A DNA stretch of 64,000 nucleotides from Glandiceps talaboti (GCF_964340395.1 NC_135557.1:7591709-7655708), one strand, 5' to 3'; shown: positions 1 to 35,642, counted from the first letter of the stretch. Notes: generated from the letters alone by a model not told the origin. Translations and numbers: made by a program.

Positions 1-170
1 AGTTTACTCCTGTATTTCTACAGTTTACCTTCCCATTTCAAACATCTACAATTTTACATAAGTACTCTCCCATTCCGAAATAACTCATAACACGTGCTAT
101 ATATGTTTAGAATGCAAATACTCGAACAAGGACATACAGCTATAACAGAATTATTCATAAATTGTTTTTC

Positions 171-753
171 TCACGTATGATTTAATACCTTGTGAATGGC
201 TACTAATACAGGCGATATTTCCACATAATACCAAGTTGTCTTGTCCTTCGGAACTGATGAAAAAACAGCATAAATAGTACCTTCACTAACGGCTGAGAAG
301 AACAGGCACACTCCTCCATCTGAAAATGAAGATATTGAATGGTAGATGCATGATGTATACTTGTTATAAACAGCACCACATCATGTTATTAAACACAACC
401 TTTGTTATAAGAGGCATGTTTAACTTACGTGTCGTATCAAGAAGTTGTACGTTTGACCAATGTGTATTACAAGGAAATCTCTGTACTGTTTCCTTCATAA
501 ACCTCCCCTCTAGGTCTTCTGTGTCAGCAGTCTCAAGACTCACTGGCCACGATACCTGTGCTATGAATTGACCTGAAATGTGAAGATGTGTCATTTTTAT
601 TTCCCAGTGTAGAGTGACATGTTTGAACATAAAGTTATCTCACCTTTCTTATTTAGTTTCTCATTATCCATAACAAGAATAACACTGATCAAGGTAATTT
701 TGTTGCTGTTGTTGTTGTTGTTGTTGTTGTTGTTATTGCTGTTGTTGTTGTTC

Positions 754-787
<34 letters not shown>

Positions 788-985
788 AGCTGTTGTTGTT
801 GTTGCTGCTGTTGTTGTTGCTGTTGTTGTTGCTGTTGTTGTTGTTGTTGCTGTTGTTGTTGTGTTTATCAATATATATTCCATTCGGGTAAATATAGATT
901 AATTCACAGCATACTTTGGGTGGAAATGTGAATTATAGACAAATAGAAAATGATGCCACTAGCAATTTGCCATTACGAAGTACGA

Positions 986-1006
<21 letters not shown>
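171..1006 (-). CDS. Probable alternative 3' exons of the MACPF gene
   Basis: Within the last MACPF exon, twelve bases before the TAA codon ends, the minus strand reads AAAAG then GCAAGT, a textbook GC-AG donor (exon end 1006, phase 1). An exon 572-429 (acceptor TTTCAG, donor GTAAGT) and an exon from 319 (acceptor TTTTCAG) down to TGA at 171-173 both enter in phase 1 and stay open. Using them gives about 774 codons. Recognisable stretches are FIAQVSWPVSLETADTEDLEG and VFSSVPKDKTTWYYVEISP. I do not recognise the domain. The two exons could instead belong to a separate downstream gene, and the last exon may splice again near 182 (AAG-GTATTA). Confidence 0.55.
699..862. repeat. (TTG)n microsatellite
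   Basis: TTG/CTG trinucleotide run, lying between the alternative last exons of the MACPF gene. The threonine-rich open frame on the minus strand is an artefact of the repeat. Confidence 0.95.
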
Positions 1007-23558
<22,552 letters not shown>

Positions 23559-23569
23559 GGTTTAACAGT

Positions 23570-26425
23570 ACACTAGTTTCCACCTCTAAAAAAAATGACA
23601 AAAACACCAGTTTGTTTGTTTACTTGCATGAAGTGAGCTAAGGAAAGACAGTGAATGGACGAAGTTACGTAAAATAGCAACACAATTTATACCAAAAACA
23701 ACAAGGAGCGGCCCAGGTGTAGGCTCGGGTCACTTTTCTCAATCTTTGTATAGCTGGGGAAGTTATAATGTAAAACTAGCAGCTGTACTAATTATAACAT
23801 ATTAACACGCTATCAGTTAAGACTGTTGCGGTTCCTGGCTCCAGTACATGATGTCTATGGTTTGACAAGTTCTTGACACTAATTACACTGTATGGCTTTG
23901 AATGAATGTTGTCTCATTCCTGCATACCACGACCACTCAAACACATCAGTGGTTATTTTAGCATGTTGAGATTTGGACTTAAATTATCAGGGTGGGGCAG
24001 TGTTTTCTAGAATTCCATCGAATAAAAATGGTTGCCTCCCCCAGACCTTACTTGTACAAAACTCACTGACCTCGTCTCTCCTCTCTCCTTGAATATTTGT
24101 GATAAAAATAACATTGCACAAAAGATAGTGATCCTCCCCCCCCCCCCTCCGAAATCCCAGCCCCTTTTTCCATTACGAGAGATGACGGTGGAGGAACTAC
24201 CTAGTGTATATACATGGTGACAGATGCTCATTGTGAGCCAGAAACTGAAGTTTGATCAGTTACTTATACAACTGAGTTGTATCTCAATAACTTCTTAATG
24301 CATTGGGCTAACACTTGGTGAAGATGTTTAGATTTTGAACAAGACATATTGACACAAGTGGTCCTAGCAACCCTAGGCATGCCCTTAGCAATTGCCAAAT
24401 ACCAGTCTGAGTATAGTTGGCAAAGATAATATTACTGCCAAATACCAATATATTTTGCAAAGATAGCATTATTGCCAATGCATGTAAAGAATCATTCATC
24501 AAATGTATTGAAATATTTCTAGCGACAAGACGACGTCCTTACCAATGCTCAAATGGTGGTGTGTGTTGCAAACATAACAACAGGGATGGGTGGGAATGTG
24601 GATAACCATACAAACGATAGACATATACATGCCTAGTAACAAGACCAAGTCAACATTAACACAAAAATGATGTGTATTGCACAGATAATAACAGGCGTTG
24701 TTAGGCAAGTTAATAAACATTTACTATACACAATCACGAGCATACAGATCACAGCAACAGTAAAATTATGTATATGCATGTAATACACGTCAATAAAGAA
24801 CACGGGTGGATAGTCATATGGATAAACATTGGCACAAATCGTACAATTATTCTATAATGCCATTGGTATAATCTTCCATTATTACATAGAGCCTAAATGC
24901 TTCATATGATCAGGAGTATTGACCAAAGTTTGGGCACAGTTGGTATTGAGGGACCAAAATGACACATGTCTAGTGGATGAATACATGAGAGCTTACAATA
25001 TGATCAAAGTGTTGTGGATACTGGAGAGACGCTGGGCTCTCGAACTCACGTCACTGCCTAAACTACATCAATTATATGTGTACGTATACTCTCATGGAAA
25101 CTAGATGGAGGTGAAAATAAACTAACTTCATTGATCACATCAACTGAAAATTAAAGAAATATCGTTGTGTTAATAATGTGCTTAGTGTTTCAATGTTTCA
25201 ATATCATAAGCTGCACAAACAAGCTTCCCTCATTACATCTGAAATACGTTTTGAGGAAATTCTGAGCTATTAGTGATGATATATCCTCTAATTGGTTATT
25301 ATGCAAATTTTTCAAAGATAATAAAACATCCTTTTTGTATAGAATTCAGTGATTGTTTTAGATCAAATGATGTGATATAGAATATTGACCCATCACATTT
25401 TGCATTATTGGGAAAGACCTGTTCTTTTTAAATTTCCCTAAAGCAATATTCATGTAGCGCCCATTCATGTAGTGTTCTATTCAGTTCAAAATCTTGTCAT
25501 GACATAACACCACTTATATATTTCATGGCTTGTCGATGTCGTTTATTGTCCTCTATGTGATTGCATTCAAGTAAATGATGACGTCATAGTAAATGATGGC
25601 GTCATCACGCTGTTTATCATAATTAATTTAAAATGTAACTTATATGTAAACAATAAAGTCATATGCTTCCATTAAACAATTTTGTGACAAGGCAATGTGG
25701 TTATTTTTACGATCAACTGATCACAATATGTCAATGTCTAGCTTTATCGCCATTCCACCGATTGTTTCATGGCTGAGAGAAGTGGACGAAACTGTCGAAA
25801 TAATAAGTATTCAAATATGTGTCCGTGACATATTCCCCTCGATTAGGAAAAGTTGCTCCTGGCAACTAATTAGGAAAGGGGGAAATATAACAATTTTTAT
25901 GACGAATGAGAGTGCAGCTAAACCAAGAAATAAGATATAAACAAAATGAAAGTATTGAGAGCTATCAATCAGTAATTTAGTAATATATCTAGCAAAATTG
26001 TTTTATATTCAGAGTATATTGTCAAATAATGAAAATCTTTATTCAACCAATAACAAAACTGTTAATAAAGAAAACAATTCAATATATTGTTTTCAAATAA
26101 ACAGCTCCCAAAATTAAAGCGAAAAAAATGTCTAAGTTGTTAAAATACAGTCTGGGGTACAAAACGTGATGCAAACAAATACAGTTGTAAATATAATAAA
26201 ATTTTAATTAACATATTATAACAGTCTGATATATAACTACTATGCTAAAATAACAAAGTATAAAGTTTACAAATCAAAAGTAACTAACTGTATAATGAGT
26301 AACATAAACCTGTAAATAAACTACAATCTAAGGTAATATATTGAATAAATGGTGACTATCTCAGTACCTAGCGAGTAAACAGTGAGTATGTATTCAGGAG
26401 TGTTTTGAAAAAAATGTCAAAGCTA
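23570..26425. other. Upstream flank of the MACPF gene, no gene recognised
   Basis: This stretch should contain the MACPF promoter and any 5' UTR exon, but I cannot place either. An EGF-like string at 24540-24605 is not supported. Paired TGACGTCA-like motifs (ATGACGTCAT at 25577, ATGGCGTCAT at 25596) are CRE-like but isolated. Confidence 0.4.
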
Positions 26426-26428
26426 TAT

Positions 26429-27570
26429 ATAAGCTATTAACTAAACCACCCATCAATATATACATTAGTTGTAGTCAGAATCATAATAAATGGTTATTAT
26501 CGCATATCATGTTAACAATTTAAACCACTACGAGCACTTAATAGAAATAGATCAACAGTCCGACTTCTAGATATGTAGTTTGCCAGTTTACATCCAAGAT
26601 TGAGATGCTACATGTATCTCAACTTCCCGGGACCTTTCCTGGACTTTATATAACTTTACTTTAAAATCAGATTTAACATTACATGTTTTTTCTCTTGTTA
26701 TTAGTAAATAGAGTCATAGTGTCTTGAAGGTAAGTGGATGCAGGTAAACAATGAAGTCATAGTGTCTACTATTTAACTGTATGCAAGTAAACAATGAAGT
26801 CATAGTGTCTATTATAATATACCTAGTGATAATGCTGTGCCATGATTCGCTAAAATCAGTCACGTGACAGGAAAATAGAATGACTATTTCCCAAGGGAAA
26901 TAGTTCCATCAACTATTACATGGTCACGTGACAATCGCGAGTTCGCAGCAGGTCAAAATGGCAGCTTCTGACGATGTCGTCTGCCACCGCGAGTTCACAG
27001 CATGGGGTATATTATAAAACACATATTGCCTGGCCTATATTCGGGCTGTAGCACCCGTTCATTACCCCCTCGTGACTGTGAGTTACCAGAATCACATGCT
27101 ATTTCCCTTGGGTGTAATAAACGGGTGATATAGCCCTCATGGCCAGGCAATTCAGCGCCCTCAACGACGATCGAGGTTTCAACATGTGTCGTCACTGCTT
27201 ATGGATAATATCGGTCCCTGATTATAAGTTAATGTATGTATAAGCTAATAACTTAATCACCCCAGTAATATATACATTAGTTGTAGTAAGAAACATAATA
27301 AATGGTTATTATCGCATATCATGTTAACAATTTAAACCACTGTGAGCACTTAGGAATATTCACCAGACCAAGATCTAGATACGTAGTTTGCCAGTTTGCC
27401 GCCAAGATTGAGATGGTACCTTTATATCATCTTTAATGGACCTTTCTCCCTTCTCGATTCTCTATAACGTTTACTTTAAAATCAGTGTTTATATTGGGTG
27501 TTTTTCTTCACATTTGAGTCACTGAAGTCATAGTGTTTTTGTATATGTAACTTGATGCAGATTAACAATG
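26429..27570. repeat. 0.8-kb direct segmental duplication (two diverged copies)
   Basis: Copy 1 starts at 26429 and copy 2 at 27241 (offset 812). Shared landmarks: TATACATTAGTTGTAGTA, AAATGGTTATTATCGCATAT, CGTAGTTTGCCAGTTT/GTAGTTTGCCAGTTTAC and ACTTTACTTTAAAATCAG-like. Each copy leads into the 42-bp minisatellite unit. The palindromic block 26859-27151 lies between them. Confidence 0.8.
26859..27151. repeat. Block of nested palindromes, MITE-like
   Basis: GTCACGTGAC occurs at 26859-26868 and 26923-26932, flanking the palindrome ACTATTTCCCAAGGGAAATAGT (26883-26904). Further on, 27025-27067 and 27110-27151 form an imperfect 43-bp inverted repeat (ATTGCCTGGCC / GGCCAGGCAAT ends) with a 42-bp loop. 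No coding frame. Possibly one degraded non-autonomous transposon, or regulatory E-box (CACGTG) sites. Confidence 0.6.
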
Positions 27571-28140
27571 CAGTCACAGTGTCTTCCTGGATGCAAGTAA
27601 ACAATTAATATACACTGTCTTTTATGTAACTGGGTGCAAGTAAACAATGAAGTCATAGAGTCTTCTACCTAACTGTATGTAAGTAAAGAATGAAGTCATA
27701 GTCTTCTACCTAACTATATGTAAGTAAAGAATGAAGTCATAGAGTCTTCTACCTAACTGTATGTAAGTAAACAATGAAGTCATAGAGTCTTCTACCTAAC
27801 TGTATGTAAGTAAAGAGTGAAGTCATAGTGTCTTCTGTGTAACTGTATGCAAGTAAAGAATTAAATCATGGTTTCTTCTACATAACTGTATGCAAGTAAA
27901 GCATTAAGTCATAGTGTTTTCTATGTAATTGGATACAAGAAAACAAACAAGTCATAGTGTCTTCTATGTATCTAGATGAAAGTAAACAATGAAGTCATAG
28001 TGTTTCTCTATGTATCTAGATGCAAATACACAATGAAGTGATAATTTCTGCTATATACTATATGGAAGTAAACAATGAAGTCACAGTGTCTTCTGTGTAA
28101 CTGGATGCAAGTCAACAATGAAGTCATATTGTCTGTGACC
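27500..28140. repeat. Degenerate 42-43 bp minisatellite, about 14 copies
   Basis: Units of the form AAGTCATAGTGTCTTCTATG plus TAACTGGATGCAAGTAAACAATG repeat with point changes and small indels. A few isolated units also lie at 26725-26820. Confidence 0.85.
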
Positions 28141-28149
28141 CTCAAGGAA

Positions 28150-30955
28150 TGTGAATCAAATGACAGGCAGAGGAGTTTTGAAAACCGTATAAAAGGTTTT
28201 AATTCGATCTGCAAAAAGTAACAAGTACAATATACAGGCAGTAAGTTTATGTTCCTATCAGTGGATTCTCTTTGTCATTATAATAATAATGAAAAAAGAA
28301 GCATGGATTTTGATGTCGAAGGTACAGCTCTGTTTACTAATTCAGGGCCATTCTTCAAAGAAAATTGCGGAATAACGCTAGTACTAGTGTCAGTGCAATG
28401 AGATAATTATACCAAACAACATTTCAACCAAAGACAACGACGAACTATTGTCAATAGAAAGTGGGTCCTCAAATGAAGGAGACGGTCAAGACTACAGTTA
28501 CTCGCGGTAAATGCAGTGCATGTGCTCGCTTTTTACAATTTTACACACAAAGAATTTGATTCGCTACACCGCATATATTTAAAAAAAATTATCTGGACAA
28601 ATTGTTATTCAAAGTTAAGTCAGCATACACTAGAGAGACATATTAGCGAGTAGTCAGTGTAAGTACAGTCACTTATGACTTAAGGCGAAATGCACCTCGA
28701 CTTTGAAAGTCGTCGGATCACTTTCAAATTTGCACCAGTGGTAGATTGTGTTGGAAGATTTATATTTTTGGAAAAAAAATGGGGATCCACTGTCTAGTTT
28801 TTGAAGGAGGGTGCCCTCTAGAGTTTCATTGTTCTGGTTTCGGTCAACAAAAAGCATATGTCAATAAATGAATCCCTGGCAATATCATTTTTCGATGAAT
28901 ATAATTTTTTCAGGTCATTTTGCTTTCTCAATAATATGATGCTTACATTCATGTCAAATAATAGGAATATTTGTATTTTATTTCAAGATATTAACAATCA
29001 AAAATGAAAAACTTTTCGCCATATTTTTTTTGGAAAAAAATATTTTTTATTTTTTATTTTTTTTTTACTATTTGTCCGTTTTAACTTTTTAAAATAATTT
29101 GACGAAAGATAAACCTAATCATGCCAATCAAATAAATAAAAAAAAATTGGGGTAGCCATACAAACTTTTCAGATATTTTACATCAAATTCGCAGGGTCAC
29201 AATGCATTCCAATGTCTTCCAATGGGTATTTATGGTATCTTGTCGTCAAATTGGTTGCCATGGAAACAGTAAATAGTGGTAATCGTTGATGTAACTAATG
29301 TTCCCTCCTAATATGAGATTTGGTTGGAAAACTATAGATGTGTGTAATTATAGTTATTATAAAAGAAAACAACTTGAAACATACACCTTGCGAGAAACCA
29401 AGATGGCTTCCCCTATTACAATTACTGGAAGTATGGATCGAACAACCATAACATAACAATGCATGTATGTATGCAATTATTTGTGTGTGTGTGTGTGTCT
29501 GTGTTGTCTGTCTGTCTCTGTGTGCTTCACCACCAATCTGCCTTGCAACCCGAGAGAATGCAGTAAAACTTGAACAGGCAAAGGCTACAACAGTCAGAGT
29601 ACACAAACCAAGAAACAGAAGACTTGATTTGATCCAATCATTCAAAGACCATTTTTATTCCTTTTTTCAGATTTCAGTTTTGCTTCAAGTTAATTTCATT
29701 GTTTCCTTATTTTAACAAACTACTTGTATTTTATTTTATTTTTGGATGTGATATTATAATATATTTGTAATATTATTCAGGCAAGCAGTTTGTATAGAAA
29801 TGAATAGAACTTACAATCAAGACCATCTCAATCAATACCATGGTAGTTTATCTCCACTTTTCTGTCATGATTGATGTGTTTGTAGTGTATACATAAATGA
29901 GAACTATTCCTGTCTCAGCTAGTAATGTAATGAAAAGATGTAAGACTGTGCTAACTATTAAACATGGAGTATCCTCATCGCAACTGAATTCTGCTGGAGA
30001 AGAAGTTGATCATTTACAAAACCACAATGTGCCTGTGTTGATATACAGACAATGAACACTCATGCAATCAATCAAAATACAAATTAGCAACCATCAGCAA
30101 ATTTTGACAAATAGAAAGTAATATTTATTAACATTAAAAACAACTAGAAAATATGACAGCTTTTTATGAAAGTGAGGATAACATTGTCTTCTAATTTCAT
30201 CAAATAGATGACAATTATTGCCAAAAATCAGATACGTTCAAATCTGAGCCATATTTATATCTAAACTTTACATAAATATCCAAACAATGGCATGACTATT
30301 TTTTAACCATGAACTAATAACTAACACAAATTTCAGTACTGTAATATTGTGAATTCAACAGTCACAGCATAGAAAGCATGTGTCATGTTACATAATCTAA
30401 GCAACATTAGGACACATATATTGACAACATCCATAAAAGACACATTACCTTCACTTGAATTGTGTAACAAAATTACCCCTACAGAGAGAGAAATATTGGA
30501 GCCTCTAGCCTAAGAATTGTCAAGTTTAGGTGATGCTGGCATTGGAATACATTTAGTCCATCAAATATTACATGCATCAGTTTTCACAAAGTTATTTGCT
30601 AACACTAGATGGCATGTTATGAGAACAGTCTTGCAGAACTGAATGGTATTCAGAATGTGTGATTATCATTACCACTGTTGAACTGTAAATGGCTGTACTT
30701 TTTCAGTAACCATAACATTTGTGTACACATTCTCCTGAAGAGAGTGGGGTACTGGTTTCTAAATTGATCTTTACTTTGTGAATTTGAACCAGAAAAGTGA
30801 ATGAAAAATTTTCTTAGACACTCGGATGAAGATGTAATCTTCATGTTTACTGGGTTAACTAGTGGTAGATTGCTGACATCTCAATATTGGCCTGGCAATA
30901 GCTGATGTAAGTTTTTTTAAGCTAATACAAGTGTCACCACTAGTGGGGTGACACC
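28150..30955. other. AT-rich stretch, no gene recognised
   Basis: Contains A/T homopolymer blocks (29020-29070) and a short GT run (29479-29498). A hydrophobic minus-strand frame at 29540-29645 lacks an ATG in frame. Confidence 0.45.
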
Positions 30956-30959
30956 ACAA

Positions 30960-31650
30960 ACATCACACTTGACACATCACTTTCAGTCCATTTCTTGCAG
31001 TGGAATTTGTCAGCATTTGTACATGTGTAAGCCCTACATAGAAAATAAAAACATGACAGACATTAATCAGTTGGTAACTTACATTATGATATAAAATTAG
31101 TTAACAAACTTAACTTTCTGTCAGTGAAATAAAATACTTATAATAATATTTAAAGTTTATCTCATACATTTACTTGAAGTAGTGACACTGGAGATATGGC
31201 TATATTATGCACACATGAACAGAACATCATCCCATCAACACAAACAAATTAGTAAACCTAAATGATGTTTACTTTGTAAATTTGCAAAAAGCTGTTGAAT
31301 CTTTCAGTAAGTGAGCAGTTTTATAAAGTTCATAAACTACATAATTGTAATTTTAAATGTTGTAACTGAAGGATATACATCTACATGTGGAAAGCAATGT
31401 CTCCTAACAAAACTGTATGATAGACAAAACAAAGTTATAATCAGTCTAGTATTCATAAAGTGAAATTATTATTTTTTACCAATAGTCAAAATATAGCAGC
31501 CAAAAAATTTTTTTTTTCATGCTAGTGGGAAATGTGGTCTAAATCTCTCTATGTGATCTCATGATCTTTGAGTGCTAAACCCAGATGAGCTAAGAAAAAA
31601 AAAACTAAAAGAAACAAAATTAAAAATAAATAAATAAATAAATAAATAAG

Positions 31651-31685
<35 letters not shown>

Positions 31686-32387
31686 CGCTACAATTATTAG
31701 TTCAAATTTCAAAGTTTCAAGGAAGAGACCACAGACATTTCATCATGAGGGCAAAACTATCCACTCTAAACCGTGTCTAATAAGATTGTTTGTGGCAGAG
31801 GTTTGTAGTACTCACGTGTATGGCACATGTGACAGCCGATAGGTATTCATTTTTGGTACGTTTTCTCTTCATGAATCATCCCCATATTCAATGTTGTTTG
31901 TTTCCCGAGTGGAATGTACATATCTGTTGAATGAAAACAAAATGGCTGTCACTCAATCATGTTCCAATGCGACGGTAATAATCAATGTGCACGTTTTAGA
32001 AATACAATAACTTCTAAACTTTCCACAATCTGAGGTTTCGCTTGATAATAGTTGATTATATGCCATTCTGTCTAAAGGAATGCTTTTTTTGGAATCCCAC
32101 GCTTGCAAAATTGATACGATCTTCACTAGTGTATTAATTAACTATACTACTCCACAAGTGTATACACATAGCATGCGTAATTTATACACCACATAGCGTA
32201 TAATGGCATATAATAGTTGATTATATGCCATTCTGTCTAAAGGAATGCTTTTTTTTTGGAATCCCACGCTTGCAAAATTGATACGATCTTCACTAGTGTA
32301 TTAATTAACTATACTACTCCACAAGTGTATACACATAGCATGCGTAATTTATACACCACATAGCGTACAGCAAGTTTGAAACTTACC
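30960..32387 (-). CDS. Possible small divergent transcript, three candidate exons
   Basis: Splice-like signals on the minus strand: a donor CCGAAG-GTAAGT ending an exon at 32387, an exon 31923-31816 (acceptor TTCAACAG, donor GTGAGT), and an exon from 31033 (acceptor CTATGTAG). Joining the last two in phase 2 leaves a frame of about 42 codons starting ATG in exon 31816-31923 and ending TAG near 30948, with a Cys-containing tail (CTNADKFHCKKWTESD). No family recognised. It would diverge from the plus-strand gene starting near 33.1 kb. Could be a non-coding RNA or chance. Confidence 0.25.
31627..31684. repeat. (AAAT)n microsatellite
   Basis: About 14 AAAT units, one GTAA interruption. Confidence 0.95.
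32045..32370. repeat. 165-bp near-identical tandem duplication
   Basis: Copies start at 32045 and 32210 (ATAATAGTTGATTATATGCC) and end ...CACATAGCGTA. They appear identical apart from a T run (7 versus 9) and the last bases, so the duplication is recent. Confidence 0.95.
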
Positions 32388-34424
32388 TTCGGGTTTTCTT
32401 CATTTTATCTTTCACATTTGTAAAGAGAGATCCTGAGGTTCGATGAAGGAGGGTATTAGACTACATTTGACTGTACCCGCTGCTGAATTACAACAATTCA
32501 CATGTGGAAAATATGATGAAAGGTCCCGGGAGAGAAGTGGACTGTGATGGTGACATTGTACTTTTTTCGTGTCTACTTCCGAGTTTGATCGGTAGTTCAT
32601 AGAGAAAGTTGGTGGATACTTCGGAGCGATATTCGTACGAATTCAACTTTGCAGTCACAACGATCAGGGGGTCAACACGAAAACAATAACGAGAGACCCA
32701 AATTGGCATTCGCATTCCTTTGACTACACTCGTATTTATTTCTAGTCACAGAATGCTTTTGCTACAAAAAGCCCCTGTATCTGTTGGCGGCCTAGGGATG
32801 CCAAACGTCCCATGAAATGTTGCGACATTGACACGACGCGCAGTGCACAGAACCTGAGAGTTGACTTTTCTGAATTTTTGATATCAAGTATCTCTGCTTG
32901 ACGCACTGGCGAGAGCGCAGTTGGAACAGGCGCTCCGGTCAAAAACCACGAAGATGTGGCACGCACTTTACCTAACCTGGTGCTACCTATCCTTAAATGA
33001 AACCGCTAGGAACATGTGCTGTCGTTAACGTAGGATAACCATATTTGGCAATCAACTGGAGGATCAAACCATTATCATCTAGGTGCAGTCGACTGTGTTG
33101 TTTCAGGGGTAAAATGCAAGCAATCGAGAGGTGAGTGATGCTCAGAAATTACGGTTCGAATTTTTTGATGATCCGTGAAAGATTTTCATACATCGATATC
33201 ATTTAATGGATAAATAGTATATCAACCTAATTCGTACCAAATTTGAGTGAAATCTGTAGTGGGCAGAACATGTTTATTGAGTATAAACTTTTGTCTTGTT
33301 TTCAGTTTGTGAACCTGCATTTTCAAAATGGCGACCTCACAGTCACAGTGTGGAGGTATTGACAGCGTACAAGTGCTACAACGGGACCAAATAGTGACTT
33401 TCCTTCATGATTGTCATGATTGTAAGTGTTTGATTTGTTTACTTTGATTCATTTGATATCAGAAAAGGTATATTTGAGTGTTTATTTCTAGTTTTAGCCA
33501 TCATTTTCGAAACGATCGCGATGTTTATACCGACAGCGCCCTCGCAGACGTTGAAATAGAGATTGGTTTTACAGTGTGTATTGTACACAAATTTTGACTC
33601 GCTCAGTATTTCCTCAACATACTTATCATCCATTTATAAATTACTTATTTCATGATGTCTATTAATAATAAATACAAGTTTTTCAAATGTTGTAGTCAAT
33701 AAATACAGTTGGTTTTATATATTAACAATTGATTGCTATTGATGACGATGATGATGAAATTCACTTTACAAATTGTATATAGTTGATCGAGTTACAAAAA
33801 TTGATTGTTAGTAAATGACTAAATACAATAATTTATTGCACTTGATGATAGATAAAATTGATTTTATGAAGGTAAATTAGTTATTAGGTAGAAGTGATCA
33901 TTGATCTGATTAGATATTTCTGTATGTTTTTGTTTGTATAGCAAACCTACCAAGCAATATATCACAGTTCACATATCAGATGGTGAATGAAATTATTGAA
34001 GCAGTGGAAGCTGCTGGAATGTCATTAAAGGATAAAGTACCTGCTGTTCTGAGAAAGCTGTCAAACAATGTGTCAGTCCCAGAGAATATATATGATTTAG
34101 TTAAAAAAATTAGAAGATTGAAAGAAAAGGCTACCGTCTCAGGCAATCGTGAAATTTTACTCAAACCTTGTCTTGAACTACAATTGAAAACTGGTTGTAT
34201 TCTCGGGGAAACTTGGCAGTCCTTGGACATCACCATAGAAAAATTGGTGCAGTGTGACTTCTCCCCAAGCTTCAAGTTGACCAACAAGATGGTAGTTGAG
34301 CTGAGTATATTTCGGCAGAAACACAATTATAGCTGGTTAGATGTCAGTAGGTGGATAGAGTTTATTTTTAGTTTGAAAGGGACAATATCACCAGGGACAC
34401 TTAAAATCATCATTTGATCGTGTA

Positions 34425-35642
34425 ATGAAGATGAAGTCAAAACTGAGATTCAGAGGGAAAGAAAAGAGACAACAGGCATTTCTGAACAGTGAGTACCATG
34501 CACCGAAACAGAAAGTATCAGTTGACAGTGATAAAACAGAGACAACACAAGCCATAATGATGAATACACAAGACATGGAGACTGAAGATACAACATTGGG
34601 TCAGAGTAACTATGATGAAATGGTAATGGATGACTTTGAAATGGATGAGGATGTATTAGATGATTATGAAGCTCGTATCAACATGTGCACAAGGACAGGG
34701 GAAATAATGTTGGAAGAGTATGATGACCTGCAAGTAAAGTACATTCATGAATCAGAGTCAACAAAAAAAGAGCTTGATAAAACAAAGAAAGATTTGGAAC
34801 AAATCACAAGACACCACAAGAAACTTATACACACACATGAAGAAGCACGAAAGAAATTATCAATATACAACACAAGAAATGTTAACAAAAGACTAAAGAG
34901 AAAAGATGACAAGATAAAACAGCTTGAGAAAGAGGTTGAGTATCTGAAGACCAGCAGCGATGAGAAATGTAAAGAATTACAGCAAGATAAAATTAAAGCA
35001 GATGATGAATTCAGAAGTCATAACAAAAAGCAAGTTGAAGACATGAAGATTAAACACTTGACAGTAATTGAGGAAATGGAGGATGAAAGATTGAAAGTTG
35101 AAGAACACGTTAATTTACTTACAAACAAATGTAATGTTGAGAGTGTAAAGAAAAGACGAGCAGCACAAGAATTATCCAGGCAACGACAGAAGTTGAGAAC
35201 CACAGAAGTACAACATAAAATGAAAGAAACAGAATTACAGAAGAAGATTAAAGAACTTGAAGTGGACAATGATGACCTGAGAATTATAATTGAAGCCTTG
35301 CAAGAGGGAAGAAAACTAACATCTTTCCATGATGGGAAATATACTGATGAAGTACGCATAACATGTTATGAACTTCTCAAACAGGGTGTAGGTGCCAATC
35401 ATGTATCAGACATCATTCGCACAGTTTTAAAGAATCTATGTGAAATAGATGTTGATAGACTATCAAAAGCTTCACTGGTAAGGCTGATGAGCGTAGAAGC
35501 TAATGTTCTAGCTAAGCGACAGGCAGCTGAAGCCATGCTTGATGGAACACACCACACACTCATGTTTGATGGTACTTCAAAACATGAAAAGAAATTCCTG
35601 GATTTTGAGGTGTCCACAGATAGAGGATCTTATACCATATGA
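34425..35642 (+). CDS. Open segment: coiled coil and first Asp motif of the transposase-like protein
   Basis: 405 codons open from ATG 34425 to TGA 35640. The frame is also open upstream of 34425 (SSFDRV precedes the Met), so the true protein continues from exon 3 across the frameshift. Lys/Glu-rich heptads (LDKTKKDLEQITRHHKKLIH) dominate the middle; the end holds MFDGTSKHEKKFLDFEVSTD. Confidence 0.6.
   Translation: MKMKSKLRFRGKEKRQQAFLNSEYHAPKQKVSVDSDKTETTQAIMMNTQDMETEDTTLGQSNYDEMVMDDFEMDEDVLDDYEARINMCTRTGEIMLEEYDDLQVKYIHESESTKKELDKTKKDLEQITRHHKKLIHTHEEARKKLSIYNTRNVNKRLKRKDDKIKQLEKEVEYLKTSSDEKCKELQQDKIKADDEFRSHNKKQVEDMKIKHLTVIEEMEDERLKVEEHVNLLTNKCNVESVKKRRAAQELSRQRQKLRTTEVQHKMKETELQKKIKELEVDNDDLRIIIEALQEGRKLTSFHDGKYTDEVRITCYELLKQGVGANHVSDIIRTVLKNLCEIDVDRLSKASLVRLMSVEANVLAKRQAAEAMLDGTHHTLMFDGTSKHEKKFLDFEVSTDRGSYTI

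Noticed and set aside
689-883. Thr-rich 64-codon frame
   Set aside because: Translation of the TTG/CAA trinucleotide run.
24417-24605. EGF-like string CSNGGVCCKHNNRDGWECG
   Set aside because: Cysteine spacing is incomplete, no splice sites frame it, and nothing nearby supports an exon.
27500-28140. CRISPR-like regular repeats
   Set aside because: Units are directly adjacent without unique spacers, and the genome is animal; this is a minisatellite.
29295-29645. Signal-peptide-like hydrophobic minus-strand frame
   Set aside because: The apparent first codon is TTG, there is no ATG in frame before the hydrophobic stretch, and the frame then enters a CA repeat.
35640-35642. TGA as a selenocysteine codon
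   Set aside because: A second lesion in the same gene (A-run frameshift near 34403) and the lack of any selenoprotein-like context make a nonsense change or sequence error simpler.
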